Shown here: positions 35,222 through 45,975 of the stretch, in pieces
How the letters are laid out: each line of letters begins with the position of its first letter
How positions within the stretch are numbered: position 1 is the stretch's first letter
NCBI RefSeq assembly: GCF_003255815.1
Contig: NC_037673.1
Coordinates: 89,757,916-89,821,915, forward strand
DNA: 64,000 nucleotides
Reading direction: 5' to 3'
DNA from: Theropithecus gelada
Lineage: Eukaryota > Chordata > Mammalia > Primates > Cercopithecidae
The notes under the pieces: generated by a model
The model's input: only the letters and a program-made list of their open reading frames with translations
Databases searched by the model: none
What the model was told of the DNA's origin: nothing
Program-made: the position numbers and the translations under genes

Positions 35222-36512
35222 AAGTCCAGCTTTTCTATCATGGTAATGGAAAGTCACTCTCTAGTTGGTGAGATCTTCAAACTCAGAAGAGTAATATGCT
35301 TTAATTTTGGCATGTAATTCTGTTTAAAATACAGGATCCTAAGTCACAGAAAACAGAAGGTATGTCATGACACACCAAATGATGATGCTGTAACAACTTC
35401 AAAGTCTCAGGGACTTAAACAGTTATTAAACTGAATAAAACCAGGATTTGTTCTGTTCATTTGTCAATTCTTGAATGAATTCTATACTTTCAACTATTGC
35501 AGATTTTTTATGTGTTTTAATATCTGGTTGTTCAATTACCCCCTCATTACTTATCTTCTAAAATAAAAATAGCTATTGTTATTTACTCTTCAATATGAAT
35601 TTAGAATTAGTCATCAAGTTTTTCACTTTACTATCCCCCAAAATTCAGCAGAGGTTTGAAGACAAATTGCAGTAAAACTAGAAATTAAGTTTGGAAAAAT
35701 AACATCTTTATGATATTCAATTTTCCTTCTTTGGAACATGCTACATGTCTTCATCTTTTATCCTTTGTTTCAGTCTAATCTTACATTTTTCTTAATATAG
35801 ATCATGTATATTTCTCATAGAGTGTACCAAGTGATCTTGGATTAGTGATGTTAGTTATTTCTCATATTTTTAGTGTATTGTCACCATATAAAGAAAATAT
35901 CAATTTTGTAGTTGTTTTTAAACTGGCTTTATAACTGATCTCTCATTAATTCTAAGTTTCTCACATTAATTTTATATGTAAAAATATCATATTGAAAATA
36001 ATTATCATAGTATATCATTTTCTCCCCAAATTATACTACTTACACATATTTCCTTTCTTACCACAACAGTTAAAACCTAAATAATAATATTAAATAATAA
36101 TTGATTATATCAAGCATTCATCCTATTCCCATTTTAATAAGATTAGCTCTTACTGTATTGATTATGATGAAAATGATTAGGTTGAGATTAAGTTAAAGGA
36201 ATATCCACCTCAGTTTTAGATAACTAAGAATTTTTATCAGGAAGTGTATTAATATTATTGAGTCACTTACTAAAATAATCACATGGCTTTTTAATTTGAC
36301 CCTGCCATATTGCCATAATGTTTTGAATAATCACTAACTTTTTGGGATAAAGCTAAGTTAATTGCATTGCATTGTTCCATAATGTTCTACTAAATTTGAT
36401 TTGCTCATATAATGCTTAGTATACTCTCATTTATAATAGTCTACAGTTTCCTGGAGGATTATCTTCATTAGGATTTAGTGTCAAGGTTACATTGGTTTCA
36501 TAAAATCATTGC
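35222..36512. other. Single-copy stretch, nothing recognised
   Basis: The sequence is AT-rich with no gene and no confident repeat. Confidence 0.5.
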
Positions 36513-36821
36513 AGCCAGGGAGAGTGGCTCACGCCTGTAATCCCAGCACTTGGGGAGCCTGAGGCGGGTGGATCACCTGAGGTCAGGAGTTTGAGACCAG
36601 CCTCCCGACATGGTGAAACTCTGTCTGTACTAAAATTAAAAAAATTAGCCAGGCATGGTAGCACCTGTAGTCCAAGCTACTTGGGAGGCTGAGGCAGGAG
36701 AATCACTTGAACCTAGGAGGCAGTGGTTGCAGTGAACTGAGATGGCACCACTGCATTCCAGCGTGGGTGACAGAGTAAGACTCAGTCTCAAAAAATAAAA
36801 AAAATAAAAAATAAAATAAAT
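36513..36821 (+). mobile_element. AluS-like, full length, diverged
   Basis: This is a dimeric Alu with an AAATAAAA-type tail. Flanks AAATCATTGC (from 36503) and AATAACATTGCG (from 36820) suggest a decayed target duplication. Confidence 0.9.
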
Positions 36822-37085
36822 AACATTGCGTAAGCTTCTTTCTCTATTCTCAGAAAAAATAATATAGCATAAGACTTATTATTCCTTGGAGATTTAGGAG
36901 TAAACCATAAAAATCACCTAGGTTCAGTTGTATGATAGAAAGTTAACATTTAATATTTTCCACTGCTTAAATGATGTTCTTTTTATCTTTGTAGATGTTT
37001 TTGTAAATTTTGATTTACTTTTTACTAGAAAAGTGTCTAATATATCAAAGCATTCGAATGTATTAGAAAATGAATATAATTTCCA

Positions 37086-37414
37086 ATTTTTTTAAATTTT
37101 TTATTTTATTTTTATTTATTTTTTTTAAGACAGAGTCTCACTCTGTCTCTCTGTCACTCAGGCTGGAGTGCAGTGGCACGATCTCAGCTCACTGCAACCT
37201 CCGCCTCCTGGGTTCAAGTGATTCTCCTGCCTCAGCCTCCTGAGTAGCTGGGACTACAGGCATGTGCCACCACTCCCAGCTAATTTTTGTATTTTTAGTA
37301 GAGACAGGGTTTCAACAAGCTGGCCAGGCTGGTCCTGAACCCCTGACCTCAGGTGATCCACCCATCTTGGCCTCCCAAAGTGCGGGATTACAGGCATGAG
37401 CTACCACGCCCGGC
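37086..37414 (-). mobile_element. AluS, full length
   Basis: This is a complete reverse-oriented Alu with a long T/A-rich tail at its left and an extra CTCTCTGT duplication-like slip in the right arm. A perfect 11-bp target duplication, TATAATTTCCA, lies at 37075-37085 and 37415-37425. Confidence 0.95.
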
Positions 37415-37425
37415 TATAATTTCCA

Positions 37426-38600
37426 GTTTTCAAATTTCCACATCTGCTGTCATCCTATTCCTATTAATTCTTGTTTTCTCTACTAGATTTAGCACTCTTG
37501 CTTCCATTTTATGAGGTTACTGACATTCAACTTATTTTTCAAAAACTTTTTTAGTCACTTCATGTTACATATGTCTCTTGCAAATATCATATAGATGAAT
37601 TTCAAAATCTAACCCTAGTTGAAGTAGGTTTGCACCTGTCTCTTAAGTTTTCTTTTTTTCGTGCCTTTTCTTTCTTTGCCCCTTTATTTATTGGCTTCTG
37701 GGATGGCAAACTAGATGCATCATGGCCCCAAAATGTACTTGATTTGGCTAGCACAATGCTTTAAAATGTGTAGATTAAAATAGCTTCATAAGTAGTACAT
37801 ACTTTTTAGATCCTCATAGTCCCTACCACTCCCCTATTTTTTTTATACAATGGGGAATCACATCTAAATTACCTTCTTATGCTTTAAAGATATTTTATTT
37901 ACCTGCTGCAGTAAGATAACTGAAATAAATCAAATTTTAAATTTTACTAATGGTTGCATTTAAATATATCAAATAAATCTATCTTAACATCAAATACAAA
38001 ATAATACTTTTTCATTTTCTTGTATAGGATGGGGAATTTAATGTACTTTTATTACTCATGACACCACTTACTAACATTATTTTAATCTGTAGCCTTTAAA
38101 TTCAGCTTTTAACCACCGAATTATTTTTCAAGAACAGTTTTCACTTTTACATTTCATTTCATTTTATGACTACAATTTCTGAGGTTATTTAGTTTGTATA
38201 TTTGTGAATCTTAATGCTTTTTATAGTCTTTAATGCTGTGACATTTGTATTGTTTAATTTTTGATTCATCTTATAATTTATTAGGATATATATTTAACAA
38301 ATGTCTCAGAAAAAATTACAAAGGCATATCTAGTGATTCTTGAAACAATGGAGATGGTCTTTCTGTTTACATATATAATACAAGTTGTCTTGGTACAGAA
38401 TATGGAATTTTTAGAAAATTACATTTCACCTCAAAACTCTGAAGAGATTGATATCTGAAAGCATTGCTATATTATCGTACTTAGTGTTTCACAGAAGTCT
38501 AAGACTGTACTATTCGTGTATGTGTGAGCTTATGTGTCTTTCTAGCCCTGTATTGGTGTGTGTGTGTTTCCTTATTATGTAAAGTTAAATGTGTTGCCAA
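37426..38600. other. Single-copy stretch, nothing recognised
   Basis: The sequence is AT-rich, and no gene or confident repeat was recognised. Confidence 0.5.
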
Positions 38601-38609
38601 GGGTGACCC

Positions 38610-38918
38610 CTAATAAGTCAGGCTGAAAAATTAAAGCAAGAATAAAAACAACAATAAAAACTGAGTAGAGGCATAAGTACCCACATATTGTGGAGGAGAC
38701 AGATTTCATAGATTTAGTCCAGGGAAGTTATTAAATGAACAAAGAAACAAAAATGAAAAAAATAGCAACAAGAATTGTCTTCAGAGGGAGGAATCCAGAG
38801 GTACTACAAGGTGTTTTGTAAAGTATTATATTTTCAATTAAATGCAAAACGTGTGAAGAAACAAGAAATATGTGAGCTATAGTTGAGAAAAAAAAAGTAG
38901 TCAACAGAAATTGTTTTT
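38610..38918 (+). mobile_element. Old L1M, 5' part before ORF1
   Basis: A-rich sequence with 'gaagaaacaagaaatatgtg' and 'agtagtcaacagaaattg' is in order with the segment upstream of ORF1 in old L1M elements. This is the left end of a split L1M copy that runs to about 42850. Confidence 0.55.
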
Positions 38919-38920
38919 CA

Positions 38921-39258
38921 GGCTGCGCACGGTGGCAAACACCTATAATCCCAGCACTTTGAGGGGTGAGGCAGGGGGATCACAAGGTCAAGAGATCAAG
39001 AACATCCAGTCATGATAAAACATGATAAAACATGATAAACATGATAAAACTTTGTCTCTACTAAAAATACAAAAAATTAGCTGGGCGTGGTGGCACACGC
39101 CTGTAGTCCCGGCTACTTGGGAGGCTGAGGCAGGAGGATTGCTTGAACCCAGGAGGTGGAGGTTGCAGTGAGCCGAGATAGTGCTACTGCATTCTAGCCT
39201 GATAACAGAGCAAGGCTCCATCACCAAAAAAAAAAAAAAAAAAAAGAAAGAAAGAAAA
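38921..39258 (+). mobile_element. Alu with an internal 10-mer expansion
   Basis: This is a complete Alu flanked by a 13-bp target duplication, AGAAATTGTTTTT, at 38906-38918 and 39259-39271. At 39010-39049 the usual single ACATGGTGAAAC region has become four tandem CATGATAAAA-type units (one is 9 bases). The tail is A20 followed by GAAA units. The insertion splits an old L1M. Confidence 0.9.
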
Positions 39259-39271
39259 AGAAATTGTTTTT

Positions 39272-39687
39272 GAGTGAAACCAGATGTGAGTCTAGCAGAT
39301 AAAAACTTCAAACAAATATAAATATGGTCAGAGAAGGAAATCATAATTAAGTAATTAAAGGAAAGTATGATGACAGTGATTAAACAAATAGAGAATTTAA
39401 ATAAGGAGATAGAAACTAAAAAAAAATCAATAGAAAATCTGAAGCTGAAAAAATACAACAAATAATTTACAAGAGGGGCTCAAGAGCAGATCTGTGAGAG
39501 TAGAAGAAATCCATCAACTAACTTAAAGATAATTCCATAGAAATTACCCAATCTCAAGAACACAGGGAGAAAAGAGTAAGGAAAAATGGATAGAGCCTCA
39601 GAGATGTCTGAAACAACAGCAAGACAATGTAATAAGAGTCCTAGAAGGAGACAAGAGAGAGGAAATGTCATTTAAAATGTTTGGAGA
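39272..39687 (+). mobile_element. Old L1M ORF1 segment
   Basis: 'gcagataaaaacttcaaaca', 'ttaaaggaaagtatgatgac', 'acaagaggggctcaagagca', 'agcctcagagatgtctgaaa' and 'gtcctagaaggagacaagag' follow L1M ORF1 in order. The frame is broken by stops. Confidence 0.75.
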
Positions 39688-39984
39688 GGCTGGGCGCGGT
39701 GGCTCACACCTGTAATCCTAGCACTTTGGGAGGCTGAGGCAGGCGGATCACAAGGTCAGGAGATCGAGACCATCCTGGCTAACACAGTGAAACCTGTCTC
39801 TACTAAAAATACAAAAAATTAGCCAGGCATGGCAGCCAGTGCCTGTAGTCCCAGCTACTCAGGAGGCTGAGGCAGGAGAATGGCGTGAACCTGGGAGGCG
39901 GAGCTTGCAGTGAGCCGAGATTGCACCACTGCACTCCAGCCTGGGTGACAAAGCAAGACTCATCTCAATGAAATAAAATAAAAT
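39688..39984 (+). mobile_element. AluY, full length
   Basis: This is a complete Alu with AluY-like GAGATCGAGACCATCCTGGC and GAATGGCGTGAACC. A perfect 14-bp target duplication, AAAATGTTTGGAGA, lies at 39674-39687 and 39985-39998. It split an old L1M ORF1. Confidence 0.95.
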
Positions 39985-40738
39985 AAAATGTTTGGAGAAA
40001 TAATAGCCAAAGACATTTCAAATTTGATGGACTCTGTTTCATTGAGAGATCCACACCCAGGCACATCATGGTAAAACTATTGAAAGCCAAAGAGAGAATT
40101 TTGAAAGCAAAAGGGAAAAAAAAATGACTCTTCATGCACAAGGAAACAATAATGTGATTATGGCTGATTTCACATCAGAGACAGTAGAGGCCAAAAGAAA
40201 ATGGAATGACATATTCAAAGTGCTGAAAGAAGAAAACTATCAACCAGGAATTCTATATACAGCAAAACTATCCTTCAAAGATCAATACAAAATAAAGGTA
40301 TTTCTAGATAAACAAAGATAATTGGTTGCTAGCACATCTGCCTTACAAGAAATACTAAAAGAAGTCTTTCAGCTTGAAAGAAAATCATTTTCTTTCGTTT
40401 CCCTATATTTCCCCTTTATTTCTTGGCTTCTGAGGTAACTGATAGTAATAGAATCCACAAGAAGAAATAAAGAGCACCAGAAAAGGTAAATATGTGGGAA
40501 ACATAAAGGCTGAATAAATATATTTTAATTATTTTCTCAACTGGTTTAAAAGACAGAAGATTGTATAAAGCAATAATTAAAACTTTATCATTGGGTTTGA
40601 AACATATGTAGAATTATATATGGCAATGATAGCACAAAAGAGAAGGAGGAGAATGGAGCAACACAGGGCCAAAGTTTGGGTATTTTATGAAGATTAAACT
40701 AGTATTTATCTGAACTAAAATGGAATAAGATGTATATT

Positions 40739-40741
<3 letters not shown>
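39985..40741 (+). mobile_element. Old L1M ORF1 3' part and inter-ORF region
   Basis: 'gagagatccacacccaggca', 'tattgaaagccaaagagaga', 'gacatattcaaagtgctgaa' and 'caaccaggaattctatatac' are L1M ORF1 C-terminal sequence. A 65-codon open remnant remains at 40124-40321. The following A-rich region before ORF2 continues to the Alu insertion. Confidence 0.8.
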
Positions 40742-40774
<33 letters not shown>

Positions 40775-41075
40775 TTTTATTTTTTATTTTTTTGAGACAG
40801 TCTCACTCTGTCGCCCAGGCTGGAGTGCAGTGGCGCAATCTCGGCTCACTGCAAGCTCTGCCTCCCAGGTTCACACCATTCTCCTGCCTCAGCCTCCTGA
40901 GTAGCTGGGACTGCAGGCGCCCACCACCACACCTGGCTAATTTTTTTGTACTTTTTTGGCAGAGACGGGGTTTCACCATGTTAGCCAGGATGGTCTCAAT
41001 CTCCTGACCTCGTGATCCACCCGCCTCGGCCTCCCAAAGTGCTGGGATTACAGGCATCAGCCACCACACGTGGCC
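40742..41075 (-). mobile_element. AluY, full length, with (ATTT)n tail
   Basis: This is a complete reverse-oriented Alu. Its tail at 40741-40775 has become an ATTT microsatellite. Target duplications are AAGATGTATATTTTA at 40727-40741 and AAGATGTACATTTTA at 41076-41090, with one difference. Confidence 0.95.
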
Positions 41076-41090
41076 AAGATGTACATTTTA

Positions 41091-41815
41091 AAATCTGGAG
41101 TAACCACTAAGAAAACCCTCAAATTGGTAAAAAACTGAATTGAGGAATTATGTTTAATGTTACAGTAAAAAAATCGAACAAAGAAAAGACAGTAACAGCA
41201 GAACAAAGGAACAAAAAGCATGTAAGATATATAGAAGACATAAAAATGGAAGATGTAAATCCAACCGTAGAAACAATTACAATGATTGTGACTTGATCAA
41301 ATATTCCAAACAAAAGGAAGATATCATCAGACTGGCCAAGCAACAACAGCAAGAACTAACTATATGCTATCCACAAGGGACATACTCAATTTCAAAGACA
41401 CAAATAGGTTGGAAGTAAAAGGATAGAAAAAAATATATCATGCATGCAGAAAGTATAAAAAAGCTGGAGTGGCTATATAATTATAAGACAAGTAGATTTA
41501 AACATAGAAATATTACCAGAAACAAAGACTGACATTTCACAATGATAAAAGATTACATTCTTCATGAAGATATAAAAATTATAAATGTCTGTGTCCTTAA
41601 AAACAGGGCCCTAGAACACAAAACAGGGCCCTAGAAGCAAAAGCTGGCAGAAGTGAAAAGAAAAATAATTCTTGGAGACTTGGATACCTCATTCTCCATA
41701 GTTTATAGAACTAGATGGAAAATCAGCAAGTACAGAATCCCTAAACAATGTATGAACTAGCTTGAACTAATAGTTATAGAAGTGAGCACCCAATGACAGT
41801 AAAATATACAACCTT
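41091..41815 (+). mobile_element. Old L1M ORF2 5' segment (endonuclease region)
   Basis: 'ctatatgctatccacaaggg', 'aaagacacaaataggttgga', 'aagctggagtggctatataa' and 'ttcttggagacttggatacc' follow the L1 endonuclease region. The copy is heavily mutated. A 20-base unit is tandemly doubled at 41601-41640. Confidence 0.75.
41601..41640. repeat. Two-copy 20-bp tandem duplication within L1M
   Basis: AAACAGGGCCCTAGAACACA is followed at once by AAACAGGGCCCTAGAAGCAA. Parent L1 sequence has a single copy here as far as I recall. Confidence 0.8.
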
Positions 41816-42443
41816 TCTTTCTTTTTTTTTTTTTTAAATACCTTAAGTTCTGGGTTACATGTGCAGAATGTGCAGTTTTGTTACACAGGCATACATGTGC
41901 CATATTGGCACATGGGTGGTTTATTGCACCCATCAACCCGTCACCTACATTAGATATTTCTCCTAATGCTATCCCTCCCCTAGTGCCCCAGCCCCCAACA
42001 GGCCCTAGTATGTAATGTTCCCTTCCCTGTGTCCATGTGTTCTCATTGTTCAACTCTAACTTATGAGTGAGAACATGCAGTGTTTGGTTTTCTGTTCCTG
42101 TGTTAGTCTGCTGAGAATTGTGGTTCCCTGCTTCATCCATGTGCCTGCAAAGGACATGAACTCATCCATTTTTATGGTTGCATAGTATTCCATGACGTAT
42201 ATGTGCCACATTTTCTTTATCCAGTCTATCATTGATGGACATTTGGTTGGTTCCAAGTCTTTGCTATTGTGAATAGTGCCGCAATAAACATACGTGTGCA
42301 TGTGTCTTTATAGTAGAATGATTTATAATCCTTTGTGTATATACCCAGTAATGGGAATGTGAGGTCAAATGGTATTTCTAGTTCTAGATCCTTGAGGAGT
42401 CGCCACACTGTCTTCCACAATGGCTGAACTAATTTACACTCCA
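41816..42443 (-). mobile_element. L1PA-type 3'-end fragment inserted in L1M
   Basis: After a T tract at 41820-41836 the plus strand shows the reverse complement of an L1PA 3' UTR and the ORF2 C-terminus, ending at about 42443 inside the ORF2 tail. The host L1M reads on from CACCCAATGACAG on the left to ACCAACAAAGAATACACATT on the right. It is 5'-truncated with no coding capacity. Confidence 0.85.
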
Positions 42444-42850
42444 CCAACAAAGAATACACATTCTTTTCAAGCACAAATGGAACATTCTCCAATATGGATC
42501 ATATGCTAGGCCATTAAATAAGTATCAATACATTTAAAAGAATTGAATACTCTTCAGCAATAACAAGAAACAAACTACTTAAACTGATACATGTACCTCA
42601 AAAACATTACCACAGAGTACAAGTATAGAATAGATGTCATATGATTCTTTATATATAAAATGTCCAGAGCAGATCTGTGATTCTTTAGGGCTGAGGGTGA
42701 GAACAAGGATTGAGTGCAAATTTGTATAAAGAAACATTTTGGGGTGATGGAAATTATAAATTTAGAAAAAAAACCCATGAGATTGTATATTCACAAAGCT
42801 AAGTTTTGTGGTATATAAATTATACCTCAGAAAAGTTGCTTTAAAATTCA
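42444..42850 (+). mobile_element. Old L1M remainder: ORF2 scrap joined to 3' UTR
   Basis: The left part (to about 42560: 'gaacattctccaatatggat', 'catatgctaggccattaaat') continues the endonuclease region. From about 42575 on, words such as 'tcatatgattctttatatat', 'acattttggggtgatggaaa' and 'tatataaattatacctcaga' are the L1M 3' UTR. The RT part of ORF2 is missing between them, so the copy has a large internal deletion. Confidence 0.65.
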
Positions 42851-43189
42851 AGGTGTTGGTATGGATCTTATCTCATGATTCTTGCTTGGAACTTGTGTGA
42901 ATTTGGTAATTTATCCGTTCAGATCTTTCTTCAGCTATTTGGTTTTATTCAAATAAACATGTATCATTCTTCCCTTGTTCTTCCTCTACAACTCATAAAT
43001 CCTAGGTTAATTCTTCATTTACATATACTATCCTTTCTCTGTTGTTTATATTTATTATTCTTTGACACTTTTTAAAGAGCTTATGAAGTTAGTTCTATAA
43101 TTTATAATTATTGATTAAATCTGGAGATAAGCCCATTTTCTCTTTACTATATGGATTATAATTTAGCATTGAATTATTATTAAAGTTGA
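42851..43189. other. Single-copy stretch, nothing recognised
   Basis: No gene or confident repeat is seen. Confidence 0.5.
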
Positions 43190-43755
43190 TGAGAACTTAA
43201 ATGAAGAGGGTTGGTGTATTTGAGGAATAGTCTAGAGACCAGGGACATACACAGACACCAAAGTGGGAAAGAGAATAGAGCATTTCCAGAACTGAAAGAA
43301 GGTCATGACAGGCTGGGGCATAAGAAGTTACCTACAGTGAGTGAGGAATGAAATGAAACTGGAGCTATAGGCAGAGCAGCTCATGCAGGAGTTGTAGGCC
43401 AGGTTTCTGGTTAGGATTTCATTCTAAGTGCTTTTGAAGACTTTTAAAGCAAGAGAATAACATAATCAGATTTGTTCTTGCAGAGACTGGATAGGACCTG
43501 GGTAGATAGAAGAACAGAGGCCAGTTATGAGCTCCTAAAGTAATCTGCATAGGAGATGATGGTACCTTAGACTAAGGTGGTGAAAATGAAACCAGAAGTG
43601 GAATGGTTGGAGAGAGAGAAATAAATGGATATATGATGGATTGGAAATGGAGAGTCTGAATGAAAGACTGGTTCAGTACAACACCCAGATTCCTGGCTTA
43701 TTCAACCAGATGAGTGATAATTCTCTCTATTAAGTTAGGAACCATTGAAGGTTGA
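43190..43755 (-). mobile_element. L2 LINE ORF2 fragment
   Basis: In plus-strand reading, 'gtgagtgaggaatgaaatga', 'ttgtaggccaggtttctggt', 'tagatagaagaacagaggcc' and 'cacccagattcctggcttat' with 'caaccagatgagtgataatt' are the reverse complement of L2 ORF2 3' sequence in order. The copy is old and frameless. Confidence 0.7.
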
Positions 43756-43802
43756 ACTGAATTGAAGAATTATGTTTAATGTTACAATAAGAAAATCTAA
43801 CA
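43756..43802 (+). repeat. 47-bp direct copy of sequence at 41134-41180
   Basis: By eye, 43 of 47 positions agree between 41134-41180 and 43756-43802, in the same orientation, 2.6 kb apart. The left copy is embedded in L1M territory, and the right one starts where the L2 match stops. The origin is unclear. Confidence 0.6.
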
Positions 43803-43988
43803 GTATTTTTTATGTAGTACATATGCTACAGTATTTTGGGCTTTTCATGACTATATCTCCTTGAGTCAGGATAGATAGCTAAATGTTACATGGGAAAAAA
43901 TCCTTTTTTAAGTAAAATGTAGTTGTTTTGACTCTGCTTAGGTTATAGGATAAAATGTCAGGCTCTAATTTCTCCTTTTCATTTACTT

Positions 43989-44032
43989 TGTGTGTGTGTG
44001 TGTGTGTGTGTGTACTATATATATATATATAG
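43989..44032. repeat. (TG)n(TA)n compound microsatellite
   Basis: About 12 TG units are followed by C and then by about 8 TA units. The right end touches a Tigger-type element, whose TA target site may have seeded the TA part. Confidence 0.9.
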
Positions 44033-44035
44033 TGC

Positions 44036-44358
44036 CACATGTGCCATATAATGGCATTTCAGTCAATAATGAACTACATAGAAGACATTGGTCTTATAAA
44101 GTTATAATAACATATTTTTACTGTACTTTTTCTATTTAGTTATGTTTGGACACACAAATACCACTTTGTTATAATTGCCTACAGTATTCAGTACAGTCAC
44201 ATGCTGCACAGGTTTGTAGCCTAGGAGCAATAGGCTATACCATATAGCCTAGGTATATAATAGGCATATATGATCTAGGTTTATAGATAAGCACTATGAT
44301 GCTTGCAAAACCAAATTGCCTAATTACACATTTCTCATCAATAGGCCACGAGTGATGA
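44036..44358. mobile_element. Tigger-class (Tc1/mariner) nonautonomous DNA transposon
   Basis: CACATGTGCCATATAATGGC at one end and CACATTTCTCATCAATAGGC near the other match the CATGTGCCGCATAACG-type inverted ends of a short primate Tigger-derived element. The interior 'ttgtagcctaggagcaatag' and 'cctacagtattcagtacagt' is also typical. I am not sure of the family name (MER8-like). It has no coding capacity. Confidence 0.6.
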
Positions 44359-44419
44359 TATATACACATTTAAAAATCCAATAGATTTATTACATACTGA
44401 ACAAATTTGAAATAGGAGA

Positions 44420-45095
44420 GTCTTTTTCTCTGTTACAATAATACAGACTATAATGGCCCATTAATTTTTAACAGATTACTAAATAAATAAATACTATTCA
44501 AATTTTTACATTTACCTTATATAAAGACATGAAACCATATACTGTAACACATATTTGTAACCATTTTTTCATGTATTTCTTTCTTCTTCCTTAAAAATAT
44601 TAATAATGCTTTTTTACATACCAAAATTGAACTTGTTTTATGCCACTCTGCCAAATAAGCTGTTTGTAGATGTAGACAGGTACTGCTTTCTCCTAAATGC
44701 AGTAGCTCACCCTCATCTGCTGGGGAAAGCTAGAGGATTCTATTAACTAGGGGGTAGTGTACTAATCACTAAAAATGACTGAGCATCCATCTTAATTGTG
44801 CCTCTTATAAATAAAGCACTTTAATTCCTATGAATATTTTCTCCCCAGATGAGTTTTAGTATGCTGAGTTGCTAAAAATTGTAGATAGATTTTTACGTCT
44901 TTGGTATATTTGATTTAATAAGACTTTAGTGGCTGATTTACAGAAGCTTTTTCTCATTGACTTGGGGGTTGTGGTTCTTTTAAAAATCAAAGTAGAGAAA
45001 CATTGTTTTTTAGAACTCAGTGGTGAACCGTATTGAATATCTTATGTCTTATTTCCTGTAGCATCAATGCATTTTTATTCTAAATGCTTCCTCTC
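44420..45095. other. Single-copy stretch, nothing recognised
   Basis: No gene or confident repeat is seen. Confidence 0.5.
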
Positions 45096-45215
45096 ATACA
45101 TTCATTCAACACATATTTCTCCACCACCACCAAGCCTGATGTCTCACCAGGCACTCGGGAGACAATGTGAGAAAGCACAGTTTCCAATTCCATGAAAGTA
45201 CTTGTAATTGCATTT
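45096..45215 (-). mobile_element. L2 LINE 3'-end fragment
   Basis: 'attcattcaacacatatttc', 'tcaccaggcactcgggagac' and 'catgaaagtacttgtaattg' match the reverse complement of the L2 terminal region. The copy is short and diverged. Confidence 0.5.
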
Positions 45216-45643
45216 TTCATGTAGACTTATAATTATACATCAGCTCAGTCAGTTTGGCCCACATTTTTTGTGTCCAAACACAAACCTTATGAAATTAGGA
45301 CATGTATTGAATCTCATTTAGCACGGTAGTTGAATTTGGTAGCATAAGACTTGTCCTGTTCTTTAAGAAAATAGGCCAACTATTTATTTAAAATTACTAA
45401 ACCTACCTTATATACTTAAAAAGCAATCTGAAATGTATCCTCATTTTCATCAGTGAACTCTGTAAGTACCAATCTTACTTTCTTCAATTATGTGTTAAAG
45501 AAAGCATTCCTCTTAAAAGAATTCATTTTTAAAGAGTGTCTAGAAGTTTTCCCATGTGCACTGAAAAACACTGTTCATATTTTCCTGGATATCATAAATA
45601 AACTGTTTGGGTGAGTTAACATATGGTATGTTTTTAACCTATA

Positions 45644-45967
45644 CAGTTGTCTTTTGATATCCATGGGGGATTGGTTCCAGGATCTTCTTGGATACCAAAA
45701 TGCATAGGTGCTCTAGATGCTCTAATCTATACACATCCTCTCATATACTTTAAATAATCTCTAGAGTTTTTATAATACCTAATACAATGTAAATGCTATG
45801 AAAATAGTTGTTACACTGTATTGTTTAGGAAATAATGACCTGAAAAAAGTCAGTGCATGTCTAGTACAGACAAAAACCATCCATTTTTGGGGGGCGGGAA
45901 TATTTTCAATCTGAGGTTAATTGAATCCCTGGATACAGAATCCAAGGATACAGAGGAAGAACCATAC
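45644..45967 (-). mobile_element. MER2-like Tigger MITE
   Basis: Inverted ends are visible: CAGTTGTCTTTTGATATCCA at the left, and at the right GGATACAGAGGAAGAACCAT, which is close to its reverse complement. The interior 'ggttccaggatcttcttgga', 'cacatcctctcatatacttt' and 'tgttacactgtattgttta' match MER2. The left flank is the expected TA (45642-45643). Confidence 0.75.
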
Positions 45968-45975
45968 TTTAATGG

